From positions 3,162,001-3,226,000 of the forward strand of contig NZ_CP139559.1 of the NCBI RefSeq assembly GCF_034263275.1: a stretch of 64,000 nucleotides of DNA, written 5' to 3'. Of this stretch, positions 35,653-44,947 are shown piece by piece. The stretch is from Mucilaginibacter sp. cycad4 (GTDB lineage: Bacteria > Bacteroidota > Bacteroidia > Sphingobacteriales > Sphingobacteriaceae). Position numbers and translations under genes: made by a program. The stretch's first letter is position 1, and the number at the start of each line of letters is the position of its first letter. The notes beneath the pieces are model-generated. The model was given only the letters and a program-made list of their open reading frames with translations. It was not told the DNA's origin and did not search any database.

Positions 35653-36596
35653 TCCATGAGATGAAAGACATGTATACAAGGATCAGCCTTGTACGATTAT
35701 GTCGGTTACTTGGTATTACCCGTCAGGCCTATTATCAGCACTTTTGGCAACAAGAAGCATCTGGAATAGAGGATACACTTATATTGCAGGAGGTTGTCAG
35801 CATTCGCCAAGACCACCGGGCAATGGGTGGCAGGAAGCTTTATGAAAAGCTGCACCCTTTTTTGCTTGATCATGGCATTAAAATGGGACGGGATGCACTG
35901 TTCGACCTGTTGTCAGCTAATGGACTGTTAGTAAAGAAACGCCGCAGGCGGCATGTGACGACCTGGTCGGGTCACCGGTTCAACAGATGGCCGAATATCA
36001 TACGCAGCCTGGAGGTCGTCAGGCCTAACCAACTGTGGGTAAGCGATATCACCTACTGGAAAGTAAAAGAAGAACATTTGTACATCAGTTTGATAACGGA
36101 CGCTTATTCGCACAAAGTAGTTGGCTATCATTTGGCTGATACCTTAGAAACGATCGAAACGATACAGGCCTTGAAAATGGCTTTAAAAGACCTGCCTGAA
36201 CAATTGCCGGAGGCACTTATACATCACTCGGACCGGGGAGTGCAATATTGCACAGAAAGCTATGTAAAGCTATTACAGGACAGATACATCAAGATCAGTA
36301 TGACCGAGAACGGTGACCCATTAGAGAATGCCGTTGCTGAACGAATGAACGGCATTCTTAAAGAAGAATATCTTAAGCATCACCGGCCTGAGAATAAGCA
36401 ACAAGCAAAACAATTACTGGATAGAGCTATCGAGTTGTATAACAAACACCGGCCACACTTCAGTATCGGTCTGCTAACGCCCCAACATGTGCATGATAAA
36501 AGCTTGCTACCTCAAAAATTGTGGAAGAACTATTATCGCAAAAACACTAACATTGTAAACGTATCACAGGACATCACTACACTTGTAAATACATAA
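35649..36596 (+). CDS. IS3-family OrfB, DDE transposase catalytic part
   Basis: 315 residues in the -1 frame relative to OrfA; its GTG overlaps the orfA TGA. An HTH_21 region comes first, then the rve integrase core with the DDE triad: LWVSDITYW (first Asp), IHHSDRGVQYC (second Asp) and PLENAVAERMNGILKEE (Glu in the third block), then the YNKHRPHFSIGLLTP end. In this family the active enzyme is usually the OrfAB fusion made by frameshift. Confidence 0.95.
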   Translation: MIHEMKDMYTRISLVRLCRLLGITRQAYYQHFWQQEASGIEDTLILQEVVSIRQDHRAMGGRKLYEKLHPFLLDHGIKMGRDALFDLLSANGLLVKKRRRRHVTTWSGHRFNRWPNIIRSLEVVRPNQLWVSDITYWKVKEEHLYISLITDAYSHKVVGYHLADTLETIETIQALKMALKDLPEQLPEALIHHSDRGVQYCTESYVKLLQDRYIKISMTENGDPLENAVAERMNGILKEEYLKHHRPENKQQAKQLLDRAIELYNKHRPHFSIGLLTPQHVHDKSLLPQKLWKNYYRKNTNIVNVSQDITTLVNT

Positions 36597-36659
36597 CAGG
36601 ACTATCTCATAAAATGTAAACTTTTTTTAGGACGAGACAATGTTTAGAACAGCGATGAA

Positions 36660-36689
36660 CCTCAGGGTCCTCTGCGAGAGACCCTGAGG
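36660..36689. repeat. CAGGGTC hairpin repeat, copy 2
   Basis: CCTCAGGGTC to GACCCTGAGG with inner TCTGCGAGA; inverted relative to copy 1, so the two flank the IS3 element in opposite orientation. Confidence 0.8.
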
Positions 36690-36710
36690 GGACATCAAGG
36701 AAGAAAAAGC

Positions 36711-36868
36711 GCGGGATTGTGCGATTCCCCTCTTGAGAGGGGCGGAGGGGTGTGTTTCTGCTTTGATAAGCTTGTAGCAGAAACACACCCCTGCTACCGC
36801 TTGTTCCTCCGCGCCCCCTCTCGAGAGGATTTTTAAAACCCGTTTGTTTAATTAATTGCTTAAGTTAA
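36711..36868. repeat. Palindromic MITE-like repeat, solo copy
   Basis: Core AGGGGTGTGTTTCTGCT pairs with AGCAGAAACACACCCCT, within an outer CCTCTTGAGAGGGG/CCCCCTCTCGAGAGG stem. The same sequence, including GATAAGCTTGT in the loop and AATTAATTGCTTA at the edge, recurs at 44297-45699, where an ISAs1 element splits it. It lies between the IS3 element and the kinase stop and could act as a 3' hairpin. Confidence 0.8.
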
Positions 36869-36911
36869 TGGCTATGGGCTGGAGCCGGGCGGCGGCGGAA
36901 AGATGTCGCCC

Positions 36912-38213
36912 TCAGCTCCAGTAAACCACAAACTCCGTCTGCCGCTCGGCAACAGTTTTCAGCGAAAACTCAAAGCCATGGTTTAACATAATTTCGCGTA
37001 CCAGGGTTAAGCCTATGCCTTGCCCGTCTTTTTTGGTGCTGAAGAAGGGGGTAAACAGGTTGTCATTTTGCTCGGCTGTAATACCTTTGCCTGTATCGGT
37101 AATAACAAGCTTTTTTTCTTTGGGGTTGATGGTAAATGTTACTGATCCCTGGTCATCAATAGCCTCGATAGCGTTTTTTACAATGTTAATGAATGCCTGC
37201 TCCAATTGTTGTTCATCTGCCATGATCTTAACAGGTTCTTCGGGTAAATCCGCATTAAGCGATACCCCTTTTTCCCCGGCACGGATACTCATCAGTTTTG
37301 TTACCGAGGCGATCAGTTTTTGCAATACAACCGGTTGCTTGTTGGCTTGCGGCAGCTTCACCAAATCGGCAAAATTGCGCATAAAAAGGTTGAGGTTCTG
37401 GTTCCTGTCCATCGCTACCTGTAGTGCATCCTTTATCGGGTCGAAATTGTGACTTTGCCAAAGCTGGTCGGTTTTCATGGCCGATTGCATGATGGAGTTA
37501 ACAGGGCCTATGGTATTGTTCACCTCATGCGCCATCATCCTGATCACTTTACCGTAAACCTTTTTTTCGGCTGCCAGGATCTCGGCAGTCAAGTCCTCCA
37601 GCATAATAAAATGACGGGAAAAGCCCCGGTCGATAAAGTGTGATTTTTGCAGTTTGAATGAGTTGATCCCATCCAGCTTAACCACTATGGTTTCACCCGA
37701 TTTAAGGGTTTTGATCTGTGCAAAGAGCGGGTGTTTCAATTCGCCGGCCAGTTCGCCTATCAATGCTTTTTCGCTCATGTTCAGCGCCTGCAGCGCTTTA
37801 GGATTTACCTGCTGCACGCGGTCATCAAAATCAAGGATGATGATACCTGTTGGCGAGGTGTGGATTAGCTTTTCTAAAAAGAAATGCTGTTGCTCCTGTC
37901 GTGTCCGTTCAGTTCTTAATTCGTCCATCATCTGGTTATAAACATCAATCAGCGCGTCAACCTCCTGCTTGCCGGTCGAAAGAAATTTCACATTAAAATC
38001 TTTGTCTTTTATAGCCTCAATACCCTGCAGTAACATTTTTAAAGGCAATACAAGCTGGCGGTAAAGCTGTATAGCCACGACTGCCGAGATAAGGACAAAA
38101 GCTTCGGCTATGATAAAATAGATCTTATTGTCGATGAAAATAAACCATGCAAGCACCAGGGTAAGCAGGTGCAGGACCACCACAAATAAAATGTATTTAG
38201 TCCTCAACTTCAT
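36912..38213 (-). CDS. NtrY-like membrane sensor histidine kinase
   Basis: 433 residues. Two membrane helices (about 7-27 and 31-49), a HAMP-like linker (QLVLPLKMLLQGIEAIKDKDFNVKF), a PAS domain (about 110-210), HisKA with the phospho-acceptor in MMAHEVNNTIGP (His 229), then HATPase_c with N box FINIVKNAIEAID, ITDTGKGI and GQGIGLTLVREIML. The short periplasmic loop suggests sensing within the membrane. It overlaps the upstream NtrC-like gene by 17 bases and is the last gene of the efflux operon. Confidence 0.93.
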   Translation of the reverse strand: MKLRTKYILFVVVLHLLTLVLAWFIFIDNKIYFIIAEAFVLISAVVAIQLYRQLVLPLKMLLQGIEAIKDKDFNVKFLSTGKQEVDALIDVYNQMMDELRTERTRQEQQHFFLEKLIHTSPTGIIILDFDDRVQQVNPKALQALNMSEKALIGELAGELKHPLFAQIKTLKSGETIVVKLDGINSFKLQKSHFIDRGFSRHFIMLEDLTAEILAAEKKVYGKVIRMMAHEVNNTIGPVNSIMQSAMKTDQLWQSHNFDPIKDALQVAMDRNQNLNLFMRNFADLVKLPQANKQPVVLQKLIASVTKLMSIRAGEKGVSLNADLPEEPVKIMADEQQLEQAFINIVKNAIEAIDDQGSVTFTINPKEKKLVITDTGKGITAEQNDNLFTPFFSTKKDGQGIGLTLVREIMLNHGFEFSLKTVAERQTEFVVYWS

Positions 38214-39570
38214 CGTATGGGATCTGGTATTTTTCGAGCCGCCGGTACAGGGCGCTGCGTGTAAGGCCCAGCGCCGCCGCTGCTTTGCTTATCTTGTTCT
38301 TATGGTGATCTAAAGCCCGCTTTATCATTTCCACCTCTACCTCCTCTAAAGTTAAAGTGCCCACGCCCGGTAACTGGATATTCCCCTTTTTTATGGGCGA
38401 CATTTCCAGCTGCGACCGGAAGTCATCAATGCTCAGCACATCCTTCCGGCTCACCAAAATGGAACGCTCCACAAGGTTTTTCAACTGCCTGATATTGCCC
38501 GGTAATGGCAACTGCTGCAGCCATTTCAAGGCTGATGGTGCTACCGACAAATTTGGCCGGTTATAGATCTGCTTTAAATTATTAATAAAAAAGTTAACCA
38601 GCAAAGGAATATCCTTAGGCCGCTCGCGCAGGGCGGGCAGGTAAACTGTTATGAGGTTGATCCGGTACAACAAATCCTCGCGAAAAGTACTGCGTGCCAC
38701 CATTTCGTTCAGGTTTTTATTAGTGGCACATATCACGCGGGCATCAACGGTTTTTGTACGGCTGCTGCCCAATACTTCATAAGTACGGTCCTGCAATACC
38801 CTAAGCAGCTTTACCTGGCTGCTGGCATCCAGATCGCCTATTTCATCTAAAAAAATGGTGCCTTTGTTGGCCATTTCAAAGCGGCCTATCCTGTCAAACC
38901 GGGCATCAGTAAACGCTCCGCGGATGTGGCCGAACATTTCGCTTTCAAACAACGAAGTAGAGATCCCACCCAAATTCACCTTAATGAATGGCTTATTACG
39001 GCGAAGGCTATTTTGGTGAATGGCTTCAGCAATCAACTCCTTGCCCGTACCGCTTTCGCCCATGATCAATACCGAAGCATCGGTAGAAGCAACCCGGCCT
39101 ATAGTTTCCAGGATATCAAGCATCCGGGCATCTTCGCCTACAATGTTTTCAAAATTGTAAGTTTTATCCAGTTGCTTACGGGTGCGGTGCTCCGTCCTTT
39201 TATCCTGCAGGTCGAGCAGGGTTTTTACCGATTGAATGAGATGCTCGTTAACCCATGGCTTGTTGATAAAATCATTTGCCCCCAGCTTCATGCCTTTAAC
39301 CGCAAGCTCAATACTCCCCCATCCGGTGATGAGAATAACCGGGATGGCGCCGTTGATAGCCTTGATTTTTCCAAGCAGGTCCATTCCCTCCTGCCCGGAG
39401 GTATCTATCGAAAAATTAAGATCAAGAATAACAAGCTCAGGCGCTTTTTTCTTAATGATCTTCAGGGCTTCGGCAGGCTCATCGGTACTTGCAGCGTCAT
39501 AACCCTCGCTTTTTAACAGCAGGATCAGCGAGGTGCGTACGGCAATATCATCATCAATAACCAATATCAT
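38197..39570 (-). CDS. NtrC-like sigma-54 activator (response regulator)
   Basis: 457 residues. Receiver domain with phospho-acceptor Asp 50 (LVILDLNF). AAA+ domain with Walker A GESGTGKE (171-178) and the sigma-54 contact loop reading GAFTDA (218-223) instead of GAFTGA. C-terminal Fis-type helix-turn-helix (NKISKAAAALGLTRSALYRRLEKY). It should drive sigma-54 promoters when phosphorylated by the kinase encoded next. A matching promoter lies before the HlyD gene at the head of this operon. Confidence 0.94.
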   Translation of the reverse strand: MILVIDDDIAVRTSLILLLKSEGYDAASTDEPAEALKIIKKKAPELVILDLNFSIDTSGQEGMDLLGKIKAINGAIPVILITGWGSIELAVKGMKLGANDFINKPWVNEHLIQSVKTLLDLQDKRTEHRTRKQLDKTYNFENIVGEDARMLDILETIGRVASTDASVLIMGESGTGKELIAEAIHQNSLRRNKPFIKVNLGGISTSLFESEMFGHIRGAFTDARFDRIGRFEMANKGTIFLDEIGDLDASSQVKLLRVLQDRTYEVLGSSRTKTVDARVICATNKNLNEMVARSTFREDLLYRINLITVYLPALRERPKDIPLLVNFFINNLKQIYNRPNLSVAPSALKWLQQLPLPGNIRQLKNLVERSILVSRKDVLSIDDFRSQLEMSPIKKGNIQLPGVGTLTLEEVEVEMIKRALDHHKNKISKAAAALGLTRSALYRRLEKYQIPYDEVED

Positions 39571-39591
39571 AATATGCGGTCAATATCGTAA

Positions 39592-40776
39592 TTATTCTTC
39601 GTGTAAAGCAACAGCCGGGTAAATTGCAGCCGCCTGTTTGCCGGGGTATAGTGAACAGATAAGCACAAGTACATAAACAAATAATACAGATAAAAGCATC
39701 CCCCCAATATATATACCGGCAGGCAGATCGAATACATTAAGCAGGGGAAACTGTGCAGCGAAAAACACACCTATAATAAGCGAAATCGTAGCCAGGATCA
39801 TGGACTCGCTTACCAACTGGGATGACACTGAATTTCCGGTAGCCCCAATGGCCCTGCGCAGTCCTATCTCCCCTTTACGCTTGTTTATGTTGTACCACAA
39901 TACCCCAAACAAGCCGAGCGCAACATTAATAATCAAAAAGGTACTTACAATACCCAATATGATCATAGGCACCAGTGCAAAGTAGTTACTGTCTTTTAGC
40001 TTATTGGTAAGGTGCTCAATTTCCACGTTTGAATTTTTCATGTAGTTAGCCATAGTTTTGTAGAGCCGACCTTCAAAGGCAGCATCGGTACCGGGAGCCA
40101 CTTTAACCAGGATCTTGCCAAGCCAGCGGAACGATCCGGTATCGGTTCTGAAATATAGCCCGGGGCCGGGATTTACATAATCACCATTTCTTTTTATGGT
40201 TTGGATTACGCCTACTACTTTTAGCCTGTCCTTATCGTTATCATTACCCAAAAGTTTGCCTGCAGCCGGTTCATTACCAAAGATTGCTTCCTTTAATGCA
40301 GCATCAATAACAACAATTTTGTTTTTGGCAACGGCATCCTGTTTATTAAACCACCGGCCTTCAAGCAGCCGAACGTTAAGTACATCTTTATAGCCGTCTT
40401 CAACCGTAAAATTATTTAAATGGTTAACGTGTTTTCCGTTAAAGGTTAAGGCGCTTTCATTAACCTGTTGAGAAAACGGAATATTATTGCTCAAAAAGCT
40501 TATTTCCTGCACCTGCGGCAATGATTTTATTGTTTTTCTTAACGTTTCATAATACAGGTTAAGCGAATCGATATTTTTTGTTTGATATGCATTACCATAG
40601 TTTATGACCCAAACGTTTTGATATTCGATACCCATGGGCTTTTTATAATTGCTGTAATAGTAAACCATCAGCGTAAACACCGCAAACAGTACCAGGAACG
40701 ATACCAGCATCTCGGTCATGAGCAGAAAGTTCTGCTTCTTTTTGTTCCAGATGAGTTTAAATAAATGCTTGAACAT
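39592..40776 (-). CDS. FtsX/MacB-type ABC transporter permease (second)
   Basis: 394 residues. An N-terminal membrane helix (MTEMLVSFLVLFAVFTLMVYY), a large periplasmic MacB_PCD domain (about 45-265), then three C-terminal helices in an FtsX domain (ILGIVSTFLIINVALGLFGVLW ... INKRKGEIGLRRAIGATG, the typical coupling motif). It partners the other permease and the ATPase in a MacB-like tripartite efflux pump with HlyD and TolC proteins. Confidence 0.92.
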   Translation of the reverse strand: MFKHLFKLIWNKKKQNFLLMTEMLVSFLVLFAVFTLMVYYYSNYKKPMGIEYQNVWVINYGNAYQTKNIDSLNLYYETLRKTIKSLPQVQEISFLSNNIPFSQQVNESALTFNGKHVNHLNNFTVEDGYKDVLNVRLLEGRWFNKQDAVAKNKIVVIDAALKEAIFGNEPAAGKLLGNDNDKDRLKVVGVIQTIKRNGDYVNPGPGLYFRTDTGSFRWLGKILVKVAPGTDAAFEGRLYKTMANYMKNSNVEIEHLTNKLKDSNYFALVPMIILGIVSTFLIINVALGLFGVLWYNINKRKGEIGLRRAIGATGNSVSSQLVSESMILATISLIIGVFFAAQFPLLNVFDLPAGIYIGGMLLSVLFVYVLVLICSLYPGKQAAAIYPAVALHEE

Positions 40777-40802
40777 AATATTTTTAATTAATGATGAATA
40801 TT

Positions 40803-42029
40803 TTATTGGGCTTTAAGCGCCGTAACTACATTTAACTTTGACATGCGCCATGCAGGGTACACACCCGATAACAAGCCAAAAACAAGGCACACCAGCAAGC
40901 CGATAAACAGAACCGTAAAATTAATGCTCAATTCAAGGTTGGCTATCAGATTTGCATTGTTGATAACATAGAGTGCAAGCAGGGATAACGCAACACCAAG
41001 CACGCCCCCTAACAAGGTGAGAATCAGATTTTCGACAATAAATTGGTAAACCAGTGTTTTGGATGATGCGCCAAAGGCTTTACGTACCCCAATTTCTGAG
41101 GAGCGCTCCATAATTCGGGTGATGTTGATATTTACCAGGTTAAGCGTTGGTAAAAGGGTAAATATGAAAACAAATATACTTATGGCCAAAAGCGCTATCG
41201 ACACTCCTGAATGCTGTTCATTACCTGTATCAAGATAAGCGGACAAAAATGTGTTGGCATGGCTGTACAGGTGTGTAAACTCCTTCCTTTCAACCGGGAC
41301 CCTTTTCATGAGGTTTTCATACTCATCATGCATCTTTTGTACATCGCCCGGCGAATTGGCTAATAAAATCCCCATATATCCCCCCATATACCCTTTGTCT
41401 TTATAATTAGCTTTTGAAACAGTATAGGGCAGGTAGATATCGCTGTAAAGCATATAATCGGTTATGGGTACGTTTTTAACTACGCCCATAACCCGGTAGT
41501 TTACGTTATCTGCTTCAATGTATTTACCAACTACCGAGGGTACATCTCCAAAATACTCGCGTTTCATATCCTCAGATATCACTGCAACACGATCTGCATT
41601 GGTAACCTGCAGGTTATTGAACGCCTTACCTTCGGTAAAATCATAGTCAAGCACGTCCCAATATTCGGCATTGGTATACTTATAATTTACTGCTATTTTC
41701 TTATTGTTAACGTAAGTATTGGTACCGTTAAATGCTGACGATATAGCAACCTTTACAGGTGTTTTCATCATGCCTGTATAATGGCTCAAAAAGTAATATG
41801 ATAACGTGCTCGACTGCAGATTGTCCTTACCCGACTCCTGGATCCGGTTAATATATAATGATCTGTCGCGTTTTTTATCCGGGTAATTATCGCCTACTAC
41901 TTTATCAACAAAAGCAGTTAAAACCATCAATATGGTCAAAGTAAAACTAATACCGAACAGGCTGATAAACGTAAAAAACTTACGGCGCTTCAATACCGCT
42001 ATGGCTATTTTAAAATAATTTTTAAGCAT
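40803..42029 (-). CDS. FtsX/MacB-type ABC transporter permease (first)
   Basis: 408 residues with the same layout: N-terminal helix (FFTFISLFGISFTLTILMVLTAF), periplasmic domain, then three helices with the coupling segment ITRIMERSSEIGVRKAFGASS. Distinct enough from its neighbour (26-base gap) to suggest a heterodimeric channel. Substrate unknown; candidates in this class are peptides, antibiotics or lipids. Confidence 0.92.
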   Translation of the reverse strand: MLKNYFKIAIAVLKRRKFFTFISLFGISFTLTILMVLTAFVDKVVGDNYPDKKRDRSLYINRIQESGKDNLQSSTLSYYFLSHYTGMMKTPVKVAISSAFNGTNTYVNNKKIAVNYKYTNAEYWDVLDYDFTEGKAFNNLQVTNADRVAVISEDMKREYFGDVPSVVGKYIEADNVNYRVMGVVKNVPITDYMLYSDIYLPYTVSKANYKDKGYMGGYMGILLANSPGDVQKMHDEYENLMKRVPVERKEFTHLYSHANTFLSAYLDTGNEQHSGVSIALLAISIFVFIFTLLPTLNLVNINITRIMERSSEIGVRKAFGASSKTLVYQFIVENLILTLLGGVLGVALSLLALYVINNANLIANLELSINFTVLFIGLLVCLVFGLLSGVYPAWRMSKLNVVTALKAQ

Positions 42030-42053
42030 AACTTTAATTTTAAAACCGGTTAA

Positions 42054-42719
42054 TTATTGAACCTGGGCCCCATCAAACAGGCGCACCAAACGGTGGGTTT
42101 TATGCGCCATATTTTCATCATGCGTTACCATTACTATAGTGGTGCCGTCATTACGGTTAAGGTTAAGGAGGATCTCCATGATCTCGTTGCCCATGGCGCT
42201 ATCCAGGTTACCGGTAGGCTCATCGGCCAAAATAATTTCGGGCCTGCCTACAATGGCCCTGGCTATGGCCACACGCTGCCGCTGACCACCTGAAAGTTGC
42301 GTAGGAAAATGTTTTAAACGATTGGCCAGCCCTACTTTTTCCAGTGCCTCTGCAGCCAGTTCACGGCGTTGTTTGGCGGTGGTATCCCGGTAAAGCAAGG
42401 GCAGCTCTACATTATCAAGCACCTGCAGGTCATTAATAAGGTGATAGCTCTGAAAAATGAAGCCCAGCTTTTTATTGCGGAAAGCTGCCAGTTGCTTATC
42501 GTTCATCCCTTCTGTTTTTTGATCGTCAATCCTGATATCACCTTTTGATGGCGCGTCAAGCAGGCCCATAATGTTAAGCAGGGTGCTTTTGCCACAGCCC
42601 GAGGGGCCCATAATGGATAAAAATTCGCCTTTGGCAATATCAAGGCTTACGCTGTTCAGGGCCAGGGTTTCTACGGTATCGGTACGGTATACCTTTTCAA
42701 TGTTTTGTAAACGTATCAT
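42054..42719 (-). CDS. MacB/LolD-type ABC transporter ATPase
   Basis: 221 residues. Walker A GPSGCGKST, Q-loop FIFQSYHLINDL, signature LSGGQRQRVAIARAI, Walker B IILADEPTGNLDS, switch His in VTHDENMAHKTHR. Typical of the macrolide/lipoprotein exporter ATPases. It powers the two FtsX-type permeases encoded just downstream (24-base gap). Confidence 0.97.
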   Translation of the reverse strand: MIRLQNIEKVYRTDTVETLALNSVSLDIAKGEFLSIMGPSGCGKSTLLNIMGLLDAPSKGDIRIDDQKTEGMNDKQLAAFRNKKLGFIFQSYHLINDLQVLDNVELPLLYRDTTAKQRRELAAEALEKVGLANRLKHFPTQLSGGQRQRVAIARAIVGRPEIILADEPTGNLDSAMGNEIMEILLNLNRNDGTTIVMVTHDENMAHKTHRLVRLFDGAQVQ

Positions 42720-42769
42720 ATTTTAGGTTTGAATTATTGAGTTATTGAATTATTGAATTTTTATAGCGA

Positions 42770-44227
42770 TTAGTTATAAGTGATTTTTTTGTTTGTTTCA
42801 AAGTCGTAGAGCGAAAGGTAACGCAACTGGTAGTAAGCTCCCCAAAAATCACGGAGGGCAGCTACATAATCGCGCTGGGCCTGGTCGTTTTCACGGAAGG
42901 CTATGCCAAGGTCGGTAATGCTCAGGTCGCCTAAAACATAGCGTTCACGTGCTATCTGGTATTTTTCAGCAGCTATGCTATCAGCCTGAGCGGTATAAAC
43001 CAGTTGCTCTTTCATTACATTAAAAAGCGATACCTGGGTTACTATCTGCTGTTTAAAAGTTTGCTTATCCTGCTCAACAGCATATTCGGTAAACTGCTGG
43101 TTAGCCAAAGCCGTTTTAGCCCGCGATTTTGACCTGCCCCAATCCAGTATCGGTATAGAGAGCTGTACCTGCAGCAATTGCTGGTTTTGAGGGTTCTTGT
43201 ATACATCAGGGATATTGGTAGCGGTATTTGAAAAGCCCAGGCTGGCGGTAAGCGTGGCAGTTAAACCATTTTGCCCTTTGGCTTTAGCTACATCGCGCTT
43301 TGCTTCTGCAATACGGCGTGAAAAAGCGATGGCATCCGAGCGGTTGGCGTAAGCTTCGGCCAGCACTTTATCTGATGATACGGTCATCTGGCTGATATTT
43401 TTCGGCACCACCAGTACTATCCTTTCATTCCCTTCCTGCCCTGTAAAACTGCGCAGGTTCAGTGTGGCAATCTCCATATCGCGCCTGGCCGTACCAACGG
43501 CTTTCTGCGCGTTGATCTTTTCAAGCTGCAATTGCAGGATCTCATTTTTAGATACCTTTCCTAACTCATACTTGAGGTTGGCCACCTTTAAGATTCCCTG
43601 GGTATTAGTTAAATTGGTTTCGGCAATTTTAAGGTTTACCTGGGCCAGCAGCAGGTCGAAAAAATAGCCTTCCACGTCAACTGCTATCTTTTCCTGGGCT
43701 TCAATGTAAACCTGCTTGCTTTCGTTAAACTTTAAAGGCTCAATTTTTTTATCCCATTTAAGGCTGTTGAACTGAAACAACGGCTGTGAATAATTTATAC
43801 CATAAGGGATACCGTTATACAAAACGTTATGCCTGTCAAAATCATCAAACCGCTGCAATTGTGTGGTACCATAAATAGTACCGCCGGTGGCTGTAATGCT
43901 CTGGCTAAAGTTAAGCTGTAACGACGAGTTGTCATTATGGATAGGCTGGAAAAGTATGGTACCATCGGGCTGCTGCACCTGCGAAAATGTTTTGGTATAT
44001 CCCGGTAAAGTACCGCTTAATGCCAGCTGCGGTTGATAATTTGATTTGTAGGTGCGGTATTCCCAATACTTGGTTTCGCGTACGGTAGCGGCCTGCTTCG
44101 CAGCTATTGAATTGGCTTTTGCCAGCTCTACCACCTGCTGCAGGGTTAGTCGCAAGGTATCGCTGCCACTCCGGCCGAACACTTCTGTGCTTATGGTTAA
44201 TAATAATATGATGTATAGTATTTTCAT
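42770..44227 (-). CDS. TolC-family outer-membrane efflux protein
   Basis: 485 residues, signal peptide (LLTISTEVFG) and two OEP repeats with long helical hairpins (LTLQQVVELAKANSIAAKQA, LKVANLKYELGKVSKNEILQLQ, QLQVQLSIPILDWGRSKSRA, YQIARERYVLGDLSITDLGIA). It forms the outer-membrane duct of the pump. It follows the HlyD gene but is now separated from it by a palindromic repeat with an insertion sequence, so it may be uncoupled from the promoter at 47041. Confidence 0.94.
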   Translation of the reverse strand: MKILYIILLLTISTEVFGRSGSDTLRLTLQQVVELAKANSIAAKQAATVRETKYWEYRTYKSNYQPQLALSGTLPGYTKTFSQVQQPDGTILFQPIHNDNSSLQLNFSQSITATGGTIYGTTQLQRFDDFDRHNVLYNGIPYGINYSQPLFQFNSLKWDKKIEPLKFNESKQVYIEAQEKIAVDVEGYFFDLLLAQVNLKIAETNLTNTQGILKVANLKYELGKVSKNEILQLQLEKINAQKAVGTARRDMEIATLNLRSFTGQEGNERIVLVVPKNISQMTVSSDKVLAEAYANRSDAIAFSRRIAEAKRDVAKAKGQNGLTATLTASLGFSNTATNIPDVYKNPQNQQLLQVQLSIPILDWGRSKSRAKTALANQQFTEYAVEQDKQTFKQQIVTQVSLFNVMKEQLVYTAQADSIAAEKYQIARERYVLGDLSITDLGIAFRENDQAQRDYVAALRDFWGAYYQLRYLSLYDFETNKKITYN

Positions 44228-44386
44228 GATGCCCCCTCTAAATCTCCCCCTAAAGGGGAAGACTTTTACTTTTATATTTTTAATATTTTATCCGCCGCCG
44301 TTGTTGGTGTTGTCACCACAGCCGTTAACTTAAGGAAGAAGCGAGGGATTGTACGATTCCCCTCTTGAGAGCAGGGCTGTTGCATT

Positions 44387-44947
44387 CTAATTTAATAGTT
44401 GTTTTAACCTGTTGATATCGTTGCAAACAAGCCTTTGCGCTTGTGCGAGGTTTGGGTAATCATTTATTCTAAATACATTAATAACTATGTTTCTGAACAC
44501 AGAAGTATTTTCAGGCGCATTGGATGTTCTAATTCGTGAAGCGTCTTCGTTAAATGTCACGTCCTTTACCCAATGAAGACTGTTTTCTATACTCCAATGG
44601 CTTTTAATACCATGGCAGAATGTTTGCGCATTACCGATTAAGCTACTGATGAAAAAGGCGTATTCTTCCCGGATACGTCCTTTTTCTTTTACCCAGCGAT
44701 GCACTTTAATAAGTTGGCTTACCCCAGCCCATGTGTTACTGATTTCCTCTGTTCCCGGGTACACCCAAACTGTTCTACGTTCTATTCGCCCTTTGTTTTT
44801 CAACAACTCAACAAACTTACTACAAACCATTGCCTCGTCCGATGTAATGGTTTCGATCTTTTTGTAAAGGTTCTTTTGATTCTTCTTCACGCCTATTATA
44901 TAATTGTTATCTGTATCAATAATAGCCTCTACCGTTTTTTTTGACAA
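44387..44947 (-). CDS. ISAs1-family transposase, C-terminal frame
   Basis: 186 residues, carrying the rest of the catalytic domain: KKTVEAIIDTDNNYIIGVKKNQ directly continues the N-terminal frame's DALHCQKK, and the third acidic residue lies in HWSIENSLHWVKDVTFNED. It is in the -1 frame relative to 44929-45480. Its ATG falls within the upstream frame, so separate translation would give only half an enzyme. Confidence 0.88.
   Translation of the reverse strand: MSKKTVEAIIDTDNNYIIGVKKNQKNLYKKIETITSDEAMVCSKFVELLKNKGRIERRTVWVYPGTEEISNTWAGVSQLIKVHRWVKEKGRIREEYAFFISSLIGNAQTFCHGIKSHWSIENSLHWVKDVTFNEDASRIRTSNAPENTSVFRNIVINVFRINDYPNLAQAQRLVCNDINRLKQLLN

Larger units (their letters stand above)
35212..36639 (+). 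mobile_element. IS3-family insertion sequence, intact
   Basis: 1428 bp. Terminal inverted repeats begin TGTCTTGTCCTGAAATGAG on the left and, read inward, TGTCTCGTCCTAAAAAAAG on the right: 21 of 25 bases match. A 3-bp target duplication ATG flanks it (35209-35211 and 36640-36642). It carries overlapping orfA and orfB with a canonical slippery heptamer. All parts look functional, so it may be recently active. Confidence 0.92.

Noticed and set aside
38926..39516. 196-codon plus-strand frame opposite the NtrC-like gene
   Set aside because: Antisense to a well-supported gene, no domain, no separate promoter.
44228..44296. CCCCCTCTAAATCTCCCCCTAA stretch near the TolC start as an operator
   Set aside because: It resembles common low-complexity C-run/hairpin sequences between Bacteroidota genes and is not repeated at the other promoters here.
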